Source: Paraphysomonas bandaiensis
Lineage: Eukaryota; Chrysophyceae
Reading direction: 5' to 3'
Length of the DNA: 64,000 bases
NCBI GenBank assembly: GCA_965644295.1
Contig: CBFFRP010000431.1
Coordinates: 124,001-188,000 of the forward strand
The notes below the pieces were generated by a model. The model made no database searches, had not been told where the DNA came from, and was given only the letters and a program-made list of their open reading frames with translations. The first letter of the stretch is position 1. Each line of letters begins with the position of its first letter. Positions 49,316 to 61,302 of this stretch are shown here, one piece after another. The position numbers and the translations under genes were made by a program.

Positions 49316-49764
49316 ATGTACATGTATGTATGTATGTATGTATGTATGTATGTATGTATGTATGTATGTATGTATGTATGTATGTATGTATGTATGTATG
49401 TATGTATGTATGTATGTATGTATGTATGTATGTATGTATGTATGTATGTATGTATGTATGTATGTATGTATGTATGTATGTATGTATGTATGTATGTATG
49501 TATGTATGTATGTATGTATGTATGTATGTATGTATGTACAGTATGTATGTATGTATGTATGTATGTATGTATGTATGTATGTATGTATGTATGTATGTAT
49601 GTATGTATGTATGTATGTATGTATGTATGTATGTATGTATGTATGTATGTATGTATGTATGTATGTATGTATGTATGTATGTATGTATGTATGTATGTAT
49701 GTATGTATGTATGTATGTATGTATGTATGTATGTATGTATGTATGTATGTATGTATGTATGTAT
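49316..49764. repeat. (GTAT)n microsatellite, about 450 bp
   Basis: More than 110 tandem ATGT/GTAT tetranucleotides interrupted once by a tacag at about 49537. All reading frames are open (MYVC or IHTY) purely from periodicity. It sits in the divergent promoter region between the J-protein start (49145, -) and the histidine kinase start (50025, +). Confidence 0.98.
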
Positions 49765-50024
49765 ACATGCAGGTCGTATGGTTGGGGTTTTTCGAGGGAT
49801 TTTCTGCGAATCTTAGTAAAAATTGAGTATTTCAATATAATATCAAGTAGAATTGGGAATCGGGGATTATATATATCTTAACCAATGGGAGAGTTGGAAT
49901 TCCCCTGTATGTTATTGGTCGTCAGTACAGTGGTTTTCTCCTAGATATTCTACGAGTATATATGCTCCATGGTCGTTGTGGAATATATAAGCTATAAAGT
50001 ATACATAGATAGAGACAATAGTTA

Positions 50025-52534
50025 ATGGAGACATCTGATTGCACCATGCAATCGAATCAGATGAAATTCCAGTCTATTCCTATCAAAGAATTCTGTTTAG
50101 GGGTCTTTTTAGTTTGTGGATTTTTATGTTTTTTGCCTTATTATTTGGATCGTACAGCAGACTATAGTGCATTCGATCCACAATCAAGATTCAATTGGAA
50201 AGAATATCGTTTCTTAATCCTTTCATCATCCTCTGCTGCTCTTCCGATGATGTTCGACACAGCACTTGATTATAACATACCATTCCATCAAGCTTTACCT
50301 CGGTGGACCATCGTACTTACACTGACCATTACGAATCTAATCCCGTTTTTCTATCTGAGACAGTTATCAGATTATTCAATTTCACTTGCTGTATGCTGTA
50401 TTTTTGCCAAAGCTATACTTGTTAAAGGTGCTCTTCTTAGTTACATTCTCCACGACGGTTGCAGTATGAGGACCGTGCGTGAGGTCCTGTTGATTTCTGT
50501 TTTTTATATTGCAGGATTATATGTCAAGCTTTGGAAAATATTTGATACGAATGGTGTAACTGTTTGGATGTTAACAGTGAGCAATATATGTACAGGTGTA
50601 TCTCAGTTGGTGTTATTTTTTATATGCGTTCGGCGATGTTATAGATGGCGATTTGGTAAACAGCCGTCGGGAGGGCTGCAAACTTTTTACGCAGTGTTGT
50701 CGTTTTGCGACACACTGATTAAGTATCTTGTGGTAATTTCCTTCAAGCAGCCAACATATATGGTTATTGTGGAGATCGGATTGTGTATACTGGCAACAAG
50801 TATTCCTGGACGTGAGGCGCGGCACCAACGGTCTATAGCAGAGGTACGGCTTGTAGTTACTTTCTTGTTCCTTACATTAAATTGTGACAGCATACCATTA
50901 AATCTAAACGAAACTTTGTGAGCTATATTTCGCATGAACTTCGCACCCCACTGAACATAGTGTATATGGGAATTCAGCTGCTTGCCGCTAATCTTAAGGA
51001 TTTCAAGGGTTTTGATACAGATGACACTCTCGATATTGTCAAAGATGTAGAGGGATCGTGTAGGGTTGCGATTGATATTTTAGATGACTTCTTGATGGTG
51101 AACAAAATTGAAGGCAATAATTTAGCTCTAGAAAGGGAATTGGTACCGGTTATGGATCTCTTACATTCCGTCGTAAACCCCTTCGATATACAGGTAGTGC
51201 AATGTGAATCGCGTATTTCACGATGTAATGAATTTCTGTGAGTATCTGCCTTGTAATTACATTAAGTATGGAATACAAACACTAATTTTATTCTGGTATT
51301 CAGGCTCGCCAAAATAATGTGAAATTCTTGCACTCTGGAAGCGGTCATATTGACCCTGCCATTCATGACACTATGGTAAATGTGGACATCTCCAAGTTTT
51401 CCCAGGTCATACGCAATCTTGTATCGAATTCCCTCAAGTTCACACCACCTGGTGGACAAGTGAACTTGTTTGCATATCTGAAATCAAAACCATCTGCTGG
51501 CAGTTCAGGATCCTTCAACTTTCCGATGGGATCTTTAATTGAGTGTGCAAGTAGTGGACATAATGGACGCATACTTGATGAAACAATTGCCGAATCTGGT
51601 GTGCGACGACTGAAGCGAAGCGGCGCGTGTGTACCTGACTGCTCCATTGTACGAATAGAAGTACATGACACGGGCCCTGGAATATCTCAGGTATATATAT
51701 ATTAACGTCGCCTAAATGCAACTGCTCATGCTCTAATTTCGCATGAATTAAATATATCTGCACAGGAGAATCAGAAGCGTCTCTTTACTGAAATTATTCA
51801 GTTTAATGCCAACAAGCTTCAGAACGGTGGTGGATCTGGTCTTGGCCTGTGGATATCAAACTCTATTATGAAGCTGCACGGTGGGTGCATTGGTGTCGAG
51901 TCAACGATGGGGAAAGGGTCCATGTTCTTCATTGAGATAGATGTTGCTTCGTATGGCACTGACCGCAGTCCACGACTCTCACCTTGCAATCAATGTTCAC
52001 AACGAAATAAATATAGATCCATTGTGGAAGTAGACTGCTCCGGGGTAGAAGGGGACTGGGTAACCTGTTTAAGTCAGGAGGGGGATTGTGAAGTTGGGGA
52101 CAAGCTTCTGGAGAGGGTGTTGATTGTTGATGACTCTTCTGTCAATCGTAAAATGCTCAGTCGCTTAATAGCTCCTAACGCGCGTCATATATTCCAAGCA
52201 GAAAATGGTAGTCAAGCTGTTGATATGGTCGCCAAAAGTAAGGATCAGTATGACTTAATATTCATGGACGTAAATATGCCTATAATGGGCGGAATAGAAG
52301 CTACGACTCGAATAAGAGAGATTGGGTGTAAATGCTATATTGTATTCCTTACAGGCAACGCGATGCCAGAAGATAGAGAATCATATGTAGCTGCCGGTGG
52401 AGACAATGTGCTCATTAAACCATGCAGCATCAACGATGTGGACAACATCGTTCAATGTATGTTCCTTTTGTTTTATTTTAAAACTTACTAACTCTCTTTT
52501 CACAGCTCTTTTGCGACGGAACTGCACGTCATGA
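50025..52534 (+). CDS. membrane-bound hybrid histidine kinase
   Basis: Exons 50025-50843, 50891-51193, 51304-51690, 51766-52456 and 52506-52534 join in phase to about 742 aa. The N-terminal 270 residues hold roughly seven or eight hydrophobic segments and no recognisable extracellular sensor domain. HisKA follows with the phospho-acceptor His288 (SYISHELRTPLN). Then come an HATPase with N-box (IRNLVSNSLKFT), G1 (VHDTGPGIS) and G2 (GGGSGLGLWIS), and a receiver domain with DD at 625-626, phospho-acceptor Asp671 (MDVNMP) and the conserved Lys in LIKP. All catalytic residues look intact. The chain is therefore predicted to autophosphorylate and pass the phosphate to its own receiver. The ligand is unknown. 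Confidence 0.88.
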
Positions 52535-53049
52535 ATATTAATTATCTTTTTCTTATTACGACAATAGTACCATGAGCTGCGATTACGTTTTTAGTGTGAT
52601 CATATGTGTATATATTTTATGTAACTACACAACAACTAAATTATACGGATATCTCATGTGAACGACATGTAGATGTGTGGAACGTATGATTTAGTATATG
52701 ACAGTGTTTATATCACTAAGTCGTAGCATATATATTCACCTTTCGATGGTGATTTTGTTGTCATATTGTTTGTTGCTATACAAACAAATGTTTCCTGACA
52801 CATTGAAATAATAATTTAATGAATATAAAAACTCTTAGCTACAAATAGGTAGGATAAGATGATAAAAAAAGAAAACTAAGTTTCATGTGTGACGTACCGG
52901 CATTGTAATCATTGAAAGGGCAGATGGTTAGATTATTTCAAACTTGGTACCTGATATCTGTTTGATCACGTGATACAATGTACGAAATACGTCGTGACAA
53001 AGTGTATTGGGTACTACAAGCGGAAATGATATCATGCCAACACAATGTA
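52535..53049. other. AT-rich spacer
   Basis: Roughly 500 bp after the histidine kinase with no exon, repeat or RNA gene that I can support. Confidence 0.5.
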
Positions 53050-53215
53050 TATAAGAATGTCTGATTATTACATCAGAACGGTCGCGTACAGAAACTAGTT
53101 TTAAATCTATAGACTATAACTAATAACTGGACTTGCGCTTTACTACCAGTGGCGGGCAACCGTCTCGGGACAGCTTGTGCATCGCTGTGAGCACCATGGT
53201 GCAACCGTCCCTTGT
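53050..53215. repeat. dispersed repeat family, diverged copy D
   Basis: Shares gaatgtctgattatta and the core agcttgtgcatcgctgtgagcaccatggtgcaacc with copies A-C. The middle blocks are poorly conserved. It is followed by a G/T-rich tract (to about 53600) unlike the surrounding AT-rich DNA. Confidence 0.55.
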
Positions 53216-53611
53216 AATGAGGTTAGTCGGGGGGCCTACCTTTTTCGGCAATGTGTCTGGCGGGCCTGTACCATGGGTTATGTGAGGAGTGAATGGGGCG
53301 AGATGCAGATGAGAGTGTAAGTCGGTGGTGGAGATGATTCTGGCCACAAGTAAGGAGGAGTTGTTTCCGGAGTGGTTGCGCTTGCCTCTGTCGGGTTCGG
53401 GCTCTTGTAAAGGATAGAATTCTAGGGGTGGATGTCGCCTGGCGTAGCTGGAGTATATTTGGTGTCGGGTGAGTATCCTGGGACCGTTGCTGTAAAGTGT
53501 GTCGGTGTCGTGACCGGTGTTACTGGTGTTGTGTCTGCGTTGTGGTGTCAGAATCCCCTATTTCGAAACATGCGGATCCCTCCATTTTATAGAGGGAGCA
53601 GGATAGAGGTG
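53216..53611. other. compositionally distinct G/T-rich tract
   Basis: The plus strand is rich in G and T (e.g. gtgtcggtgtcgtgaccggtgttactggtgttgtg near 53500) and markedly less AT-rich than its neighbours. A frame from 53432 is open but low-complexity (Val/Gly-rich). It may belong to the adjacent mobile-element copy. I cannot assign a function. Confidence 0.35.
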
Positions 53612-55684
53612 ATGGATTTTTCGAAGGCGTGGAATGCCATAAAGGTAAATCAAGTTAGATGTATGTGCTGATGGCAATAATTGTATATGATTGCAGTCTA
53701 AAAAGCCGACATACTTTCCTCAGAGTCGCGTACATCGCCGCCTTCGAGATGGTGGATAAGGAAAGCACGGGGTTTTTGTAAACCCTAATCTTTTCTGTCG
53801 TATATACTCAATGGTATGGTATTTCCACTCAACTACACGAAGACTTCAGATGTATGATGGGAAATGTGTAAGCGCATATATTCATTTTTAATTTTCTAAT
53901 GAGATTTTGGGACGGAATATGCATCAACCGAACTAAAGAAAATGTGGCAATCAGCTCTGACAACCTGCAAGTCCCAAGATATCGATAAAAGTGGGTTTTT
54001 GTTTCCCGGGCTAATATTTATATTCATTAAAGGTTTAGAGACTTATCTGGGCAAAGCTATGAACAGCGAGGCTATTAACTCCTTTGCCAACACATACCTA
54101 ATGGGAGGTTATGTTGACTATCATACATGTTTTCGCATTTACCTGAACAATGTGATGAACGCTGGGAATTCAACTACTGCAAAAGTACGTTTCAGGTGGC
54201 CCTGTTGTGACAACATCTCATAAGGTTGGTGCGACTCATTCATGGGATTTCAAATATTCTAAACCTCTTCTGGACACGAGCATAATATCGGCTATTCAAC
54301 CTAGTTTTTAAACAGCATAGAGAAGCCACTACACTGGAAGCGGGAGTGCAAGCAGCCGCTATTATCGAGACCATCTACTTTGGCTTCGACATTCCTTGAT
54401 TCTTCTATTGGATTTAAAAAGACTTCTCCAGCTGAATTTTCTTTAAACAATTACGAGCCCAAAATAATTGCTGTGGCACGCAAGGTGGCCGCACATCCGC
54501 AGTACTTGCATTTCAAGAATAAACTCAAGCGGGCCCAACTCGTGAACCACAAAGGATGTGCATCGGTTAGGAACTTCAATGCAATACTTGCGATGCATAA
54601 CATAGAGTTGTCTAAAAACACAAAACTGCAATCATGCGGGTGTTTCGAACGAAGGGAATGGCAAACACAGTTTCATTCGAAGAGTTTATAGACGTATATT
54701 CTGTGCAGCGGCCGGGCATATAAGATGTAATAGCAGTATTATTTAAATAATAAGAAAAAACAGAAGGAGAGAAGACGAGCATAATATTACAGAACAATGA
54801 GAAGGTCAAGTGAAACCAACGCAGCTTTGATCAGGGCAAAGCAAAATTTAGAAAACATAAAATTATATACACTATATATATATTATATATAGTAGTATAT
54901 AGACAGGACTCCATCATCCCTTAAGTAGGTATATAGACCCTTTGTTCTCTGAACAAAATATTCATGTACTTCCTCAAGTTCTCTTCGAATAAAATGTCTT
55001 AAAATCTTTCTGTCTGGGGGTTAATAGTTATTAGTTTCACATATAATTATATCAAATACAATTCACAGATACGACTACAACACGAAGCGACCTCACACAC
55101 ACAAAAAACAACATACTGAAAATGGTTGGTTACGATTCAAACCAAACCGCATCTTGAAATGATCTGCAGTTTGTTTGTACATCATTGCCGAAATAGTTTT
55201 GGACTGCACAAGATACTTCCTTCCCACCATACGCAGTATTACTGGCTCGGAGAGTATCTGAACAAACCTTCCAACATCAGTTAGTATATTCAACTATCGA
55301 AGGTTTGTAGTTACATTGTATAATAGTTTTATAGCTTACTACTCATGTGGAGTCCCCCAATCAGTTGCCCGAGGAAAAAGAGTTGATGAACGAGGTCGTC
55401 GAAAGCACTCCAGATACGGCATTAATATTGCGAGTTTAGACAAAGACGAAGATACTACCGATTCTGATGATTTCAGTTTCACGCCGCCAATGAAGAAACG
55501 GGGATTTCAGTGGCACAATATTGAAAATCGGGAAAAAAGACCTCGAAAGTATAGTACGAGGCCACAGCTGGCACAGCCCTTTACAGATGGAGTCGTCCGG
55601 CAGTGTATTATGCACATCGATTGTGAGCACTCTCCAACGGGAATTTTTACGAGCGAGTTACACATAGTGCCTCGCCGAATGTAA
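53612..55684 (+). pseudogene. EF-hand-like gene, poorly resolved or decayed
   Basis: Exon-like pieces lie in order on the plus strand: MDFSKAWNAIK (53612-53644); KKPTYFPQSRVHRRLRDG after an acceptor near 53697; an EF-hand-like stretch with QDIDKSGFL and YVDYHTCFRIYLNN (about 53942-54197); a piece with FKNKLKRAQL, ASVRNFNAIL and MHNIELS (about 54318-54620); and a basic tail exon (about 55333-55684). I could not join them all in phase. The first two pieces do not connect cleanly to the EF-hand exon, and position 12 of the loop lacks Glu. Either introns were missed or the gene is broken. It lies directly downstream of a repeat copy and an odd-composition tract, which fits decay or a rearrangement. 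Confidence 0.4.
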
Positions 55685-56077
55685 ATGTACCCACAGTAAA
55701 GGGTACTTCCCCATTAATTATACATGAAGGGGATAAAAAGCTTTGAGGTGACCTGAAGCCCACTTCGTTTATAACTACTACAGGAGCCATGAGGACTACA
55801 AGAGCATTGCGCCCATAGTCACTCAAATTTCTAATGGAAAGAAGTTTTTAAACAAGAATACTTTTTAAATCGACACTGCCAAGCAGCTCCTGTTCTATCT
55901 GCAGTTAAAGACTGAAAGTATAAATTCTGCGTGAACAGACATACCATGTGAACTGAACAAGACATCTCTCATATAAATGGAATGCTACCAAGAACATTAT
56001 CAGTCTTAACCAGAAGTTAATCATACACTTATTAGTCAAGCATACGTACTTGCACTATACTATCAACCTTATAATCC
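55685..56077. other. spacer between convergent genes
   Basis: About 390 bp, no supportable features. Confidence 0.5.
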
Positions 56078-59000
56078 TCATCGCAACAGCGCAACAGATG
56101 GTACCCCGTCAACCCCTTTCCACTCCTCGATATTCCTCATTATTTTTTTAGCATGAATATTTTTCGTCACGCCAATTTCCTTTATATCATCGATAGTTTC
56201 ACATAACGTCATCATTTCGCCATCAACACGATTCTTCTCGAAATCAGATACATACATTGATAAATCGATATATCTTAATAGGGAGCAGACCTCATCGACG
56301 GTTAAAGAAGTCAGTGTTCGAGTGCGCGGCTCTCCACCCACCACAGGAGTACTTAGTGCTGTCGTAGAAGTCAATTCATTAGGCTTCTCATTAACAGTAC
56401 TCTCTATACTGCTGCAATCATCCAGTTTTGCTACATCCGTTTCTATCTGTTGAAGAACCTCCACTACTTTTTTAGAAACAGCTGCCAACACCAAGGATGC
56501 GTCGACTACAATAGACCAAGTCAATATGCAAAGGTGTTGCAGAAGCCTCTTTACGATACCCTTAACAGACAGCTGCTGTACATCAGGTGGGATTTCAATA
56601 CCCTTATCTGCTAGCAGTCGTTTAGCTAAACCCAGCGTTGCATCAGGAATACACTCAGGAAGTGTATCAACAGTTTCTTCCTGAAACAAGTCACCGATAG
56701 TATTCGCCAGCTCGTTCCGCTGGCCAAATAGTATGGGAAGTACAATGCGGATTCTATGGCCAGATGCGTGACTACTATTGTGCGTAATGCACGCCAACAC
56801 AACTATCCATTCAAAAAGCAGATTATCTTCCACTGTGGGGTCATGTGTCTGCATCTTACACAGCGAATCCGAAGAAATTAGTGGCACCACGACATACGAG
56901 TTAATTATTGCGTGAACAAGATTCTTCAGAAAGTTCTCCCCCTCCCGCAGTCTTTGACAATCTAAGAATGTACTGACGGCTCGATGTGACGGAGCTAATG
57001 AATACAACGACATTCTATCAAATAAGCCTTGGGCAAATGTACTATCAAACTTTCCCCAACGATATGATATAAATATATCATATTTTTCTTGTGCCTTGAA
57101 TTGTGACAGCCAGCCACCATATCTAGTTGTAATGTCACTAAAGTCAAGAAGGCGACGTCCTCCCCCACCGCCATGTAACAAATTCAGCGCAGTGTGTTTC
57201 TGTACAGATTGTCTAACCTGCTTCAGGCGTATGAGAAGCACATTGCTGGTCGTGCCTTGGGTTGATGAATCAGAGTCAATGTACGGTAATACGGTCATAA
57301 ACAATAGGCATTTCATACACTCGGCAATTGTTTTTTCAATCTGACTCCTGAGTCGCTCATAGACTGCGACTGGACTCTCTCCCTCCACATCAACTCTCAC
57401 AGCATTTTCCCTGTTCATCAGCACAAGGCGGAAACACTGAGATCCAAAATATAATATGGCTTGATCTCGGCGTAAACCACTCAGATCTATTTCTACAGCT
57501 CCAACAGAGGTCTCCAGTGACCAGGAAACAGCTTTACAGATAAGGCGTTCAAATAAGCCATTCGGTAGAAATCCCATCTGACGACAGTCATCCCAGTTCA
57601 ATGTCGTTTGAGCTTGCAAATCCTTCGACGCAGTGAACACAAAATAAAACGTATGAAGCTTCTTTGCTTTCGTCCAGTTATCATCAGATAAAGGTACAGT
57701 ATCAACTGGAAGAAGCGCAGGAGCGAGATACTTTTTAGTCGATAAAGAGGAAGAATCATTAAGTACTGCACTAAAACTGTCAGCAGCGTCGTCGAAATGC
57801 CCGTCTGCTGAGTCGAGCAGAGGAACTAGTAGACCATACTTAACCATTAGTTGAACCAGCATTGCAGCATGCTGACGAACATCCTGCAAGAGAGCTATCA
57901 GCAGAGTACTCGATATCACACCAGATCGAACCATACGACCCCAGTCACTATTGTGCATTTTCTTTACTCTCTTGTGGACATCCAACGAATGGTATGTACT
58001 ATCAACACTGGTGGGTGCATGCTTGCAAATGACAACAGACGCAGGAGTTACAAAGTACTCAATAGGGTCCAATATAACAATATCTCTAAGACCTTCTTCC
58101 GCATGCCACATCACCATTCCCATTTCGTGCAAAAAATACAAAAACTTTGGCACGAAGGACATCTGTATATCGCAAGATAGACAAATTTTTTCAACCTCAA
58201 CATAATTCAGATATGATGATTTCTTCTCCTTCATTCTATCCAAAGCCTTGAGCCAACTGAGCGGCTGCTCAGCGTGTACATAGCTGGAATCATCTATGAC
58301 TTGTTCCACACATATCAAGAGTTTCTTTAATACCGGATCATCTCTACCAAGAGTGTTGTCGACTGGAAAAAAAAATAGATCTGTACAGCCATTGACTCCC
58401 AGCGCACCAGTGTTTTCAACCACGAATGGCCATGCAATACTACTACTAAACATGTCATAGAGAAGTGTCGATATACCTTCATGCTCGCTCACGTCATTTA
58501 TTTTATCTTTCCTTGTCCCAACAAGAAATATCGGTGCCACTGACCCTCCTTCTCCTTGTGTATGGACCACTATTGAGTTCATCCAAAATGTCATGTAATC
58601 CGTACATTCCTCTTTTTCTTTTTCATCGGCCCCGTTACATAGCCATTCCATATTAAACACAAGCAGATAAACTCCATACTTAGTGAGAAAAAGTGGATGA
58701 ATGACATTGAAAACAGACTGTCCACCAAAATCAAACACAGACATGATAACCTTCGAATCAGCTGTTTGAATACTATCTGCAACACATTTCATTACCAGCT
58801 CACTCTCCGGCACATTAGCAGGTTCTGGTGAGCGCCTTTCTTCCTCATCCTTCACCTCCGTTATATTAGGTTTAATAGCAGGCGTATCCAAACAATTTCG
58901 TTCAGCGGATGCAGCCCGTATGTCGGATACAACAGATTCTGGCAGTTGTTGAAGACATGGATTCTGATCATCTACACGTCCATTTACTTCAACTTCACCT

Positions 59001-60626
59001 GATGTATTCGTAAAATAGTCTTCAAACTGATAATCCGTCCCATCCACACACGCTTTTGCCTCTGAGAATGGAATGTCGATTGCAAATTCCATATCAGGGG
59101 CACTTTCTCGCTGCTGTCGCTCATCCATTACCATCATAGCAAGTGCTGCCTCTAGCTCTCTTTCTGGTTTCTTAAATTCATTCCAAATACCAGCACGCAT
59201 AGATGCATATTTCACATCGCAAGTGAACTGATTGATACCCACTGTAGAGCTAGTATCCTGAAAAGATTTTCCAACAATGCTGTTTGTAAGTGCAGTTTTC
59301 CCTGCCCTACCCTCACCGACGATCATAATTTTACTTCTTCCCCAAGGCTTCTTGCCTAATCCAAAGAATAATTAACAAAATAGATCACATCAACGATAGT
59401 TTACCTTTCTTAAAAGCATTCATAAGGTCAGTCTCAGTCAAATTCAGATCGTTTTGGGAGGAAATTAACTTGTTTACGTCTTGAGCATCATCTGACGACT
59501 TCTCTTCTGCCTCAGGGGACTCACTTTCCGGTTCCGTGTTCATTTTATCTTCAGGTATAGTCTTTTTTCCAGTGACATTGTACTTCTTCACGTCCTCTGG
59601 GGGTTCAAGTTTACTAACATTCACAAATAATTCTGTTCCCAATACATAGAGCCGGGGTGTATTTCTTATTCTTGTAGCGAAGTTATTTAGACCATTCTCA
59701 TCATAGCCGGGTAACTGAAACCCCAGTGTATAGCTACCCGCTTTCTCGCATATATTAATAACTAAACATGTTCCGAACGACGATTGCCGAACGCTTGTAG
59801 TATTCTGTAACAAGTATTATCTAGATACGATTCGGTATCATAAATATAGTACAGCTACGACATGTTGTGTTGACATGCATACACGCAATATAAATCGCAT
59901 ACTTACAATGAGAAAAAGGGGAACAGAAACGTTGTATTGAGGTAAAAGTAAGGCGTGCCATACCACCCTGTAGGTAGTAAAGATAAATACTCCGATACTC
60001 CCAGTACTATTCGACAAATTCGACGCCCCATCAATGCGTTCCAATATAACTTCCTTTTCTAGGAGTACTAGTTGCCGTTCTTTATCCACAAAATTCATAG
60101 AACGCATGATTACTTCTCGGTACAGGTGGGTTTTGTCATATGCTCTATTCATGCATTATGCTTTAGAAGTTAGATTGTCTTGAGATTACACGACTCACCG
60201 CACTGCCCTGATTGCATGATTCAGAGAGTCCGCATTTTCGTATCCATATTCAAATTCATATTTGCTAGTACCTCTATTGGCGCGAATACGAAATCTTTCA
60301 TTGGTCACTTGAACTGATACAATACATCCCAATCCTATACAGCAATTCGTTCGTGCTGAAGCACTACTTATAAAGATATATCGTAAAGATGTTACTTGTA
60401 GTTTTCCAGCACTGTTCCCTGATCTCAGGTCCTTCATACCATCAATAGTACCTGTCAGATGACATGTTATGTGTTACATATACGTATATATCAGATGATT
60501 CGTACTTATAAGAGTCTCTCCTTCACAGAGTGATAATACAGATGAGCTCTCATCAAATAATAACAACTTATCACGCATACTATCCTCATACTTCGATGAT
60601 TCCTCTTTACCGAATAACCCCAACAT
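56078..60626 (-). CDS. BBS5 - Roc - COR - TIR - SAM fusion protein
   Basis: Exons 60626-60506, 60451-60199, 60144-59907, 59804-59405 and 59355-56078 join in phase to about 1429 aa. Residues 1-337 are a full-length BBS5 (human 341 aa) with two PH-like domains: CEGETLI, GKLQVTSLRYIFI, AVRAYDKTHLYRE, FIFTTYRVVWHALL and SYTLGFQLPG are collinear with BBS5, a BBSome subunit of cilia. Exon 5 continues with KKPWGRSKIMIVGEGRAGKT: a Roc GTPase P-loop at 351-358, DFGG near 546 (a long insertion of about 130 residues separates them) and GTRKDK near 616. COR follows (about 700-1050), then TIR (about 1093-1247; EKYDIFISYRWG, FLDCQRL) and a C-terminal SAM domain (about 1359-1422). If intron 4 is retained, a stop at 59385 yields BBS5 alone. 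A BBS5-ROCO fusion is new to me. Confidence 0.87.
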
Positions 60627-60720
60627 CTTACAAGAATAAGATGCAGATGGGTGCTAGATAATATGGTTACTAAGAGAGTTATACGTTACTTCGGACAGCT
60701 TGTACTGCTGTGTACATTTA

Positions 60721-61150
60721 GGTATGTATGTATGTATGTATGTATGTATGTATGTATGTATGTATGTATGTATGTATGTATGTATGTATGTATGTATGTA
60801 TGTATGTATGTATGTATGTATGTATGTATGTATGTATGTATGTATGTATGTATGTATGTATGTATGTATGTATGTATGTATGTATGTATGTATGTATGTA
60901 TGTATGTATGTATGTATGTATGTATGTATGTATGTATGTATGTATGTATGTATGTATGTATGTATGTATGTATGTATGTATGTATGTATGTATGTATGTA
61001 TGTATGTATGTATGTATGTATGTATGTATGTATGTATGTATGTATGTATGTATGTATGTATGTATGTATGTATGTATGTATGTATGTATGTATGTATGTA
61101 TGTATGTATGTATGTATGTATGTATGTATGTATGTATGTATGTATGTATG
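60721..61150. repeat. (GTAT)n microsatellite, about 430 bp
   Basis: About 107 uninterrupted GTAT tetranucleotides, ending at a tgctgcatg. It lies 95 bp upstream of the BBS5-ROCO start (60626, -) and 150 bp upstream of the GUCD1-like start (61303, +), again in a divergent promoter region and in the same orientation as the array at 49316-49764. A TACTGCTGTGTA motif sits just before it (60703-60714). Open frames across it are artefacts. Confidence 0.98.
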
Positions 61151-61302
61151 CTGCATGTATATGTAATGTTTTATGATGTTCTTTCCATATCTAAAGATGC
61201 ACTGCGCAAGTTACCACTATAAACATGAGGCCTAGGAAAGCCTTACGGCAGGAATATTTACTGAAACAGGGAGATTATGAATATCTGTGATTCAATGGAC
61301 TA

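Noticed and set aside
49188-49881. Several 160-212-aa frames on both strands (MYVC and IHTY repeats)
   Set aside because: Translations of a (GTAT)n microsatellite, open in every frame by periodicity.
56700-57100. Claim that the TIR domain is an active NADase
   Set aside because: The alignment around the expected catalytic Glu (region of RLREGENFLKNL) is ambiguous by eye, so activity was not asserted.
59385-59813. Separate BBS5 gene ending at the stop at 59385
   Set aside because: The stop lies inside a 49-nt GT-AG intron, and splicing connects in phase to the residues just before the Roc P-loop. Kept as a possible isoform, not as the main model.
60651-61222. Frames of 156-171 aa over the second GTAT array
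   Set aside because: Same artefact of a tetranucleotide repeat.
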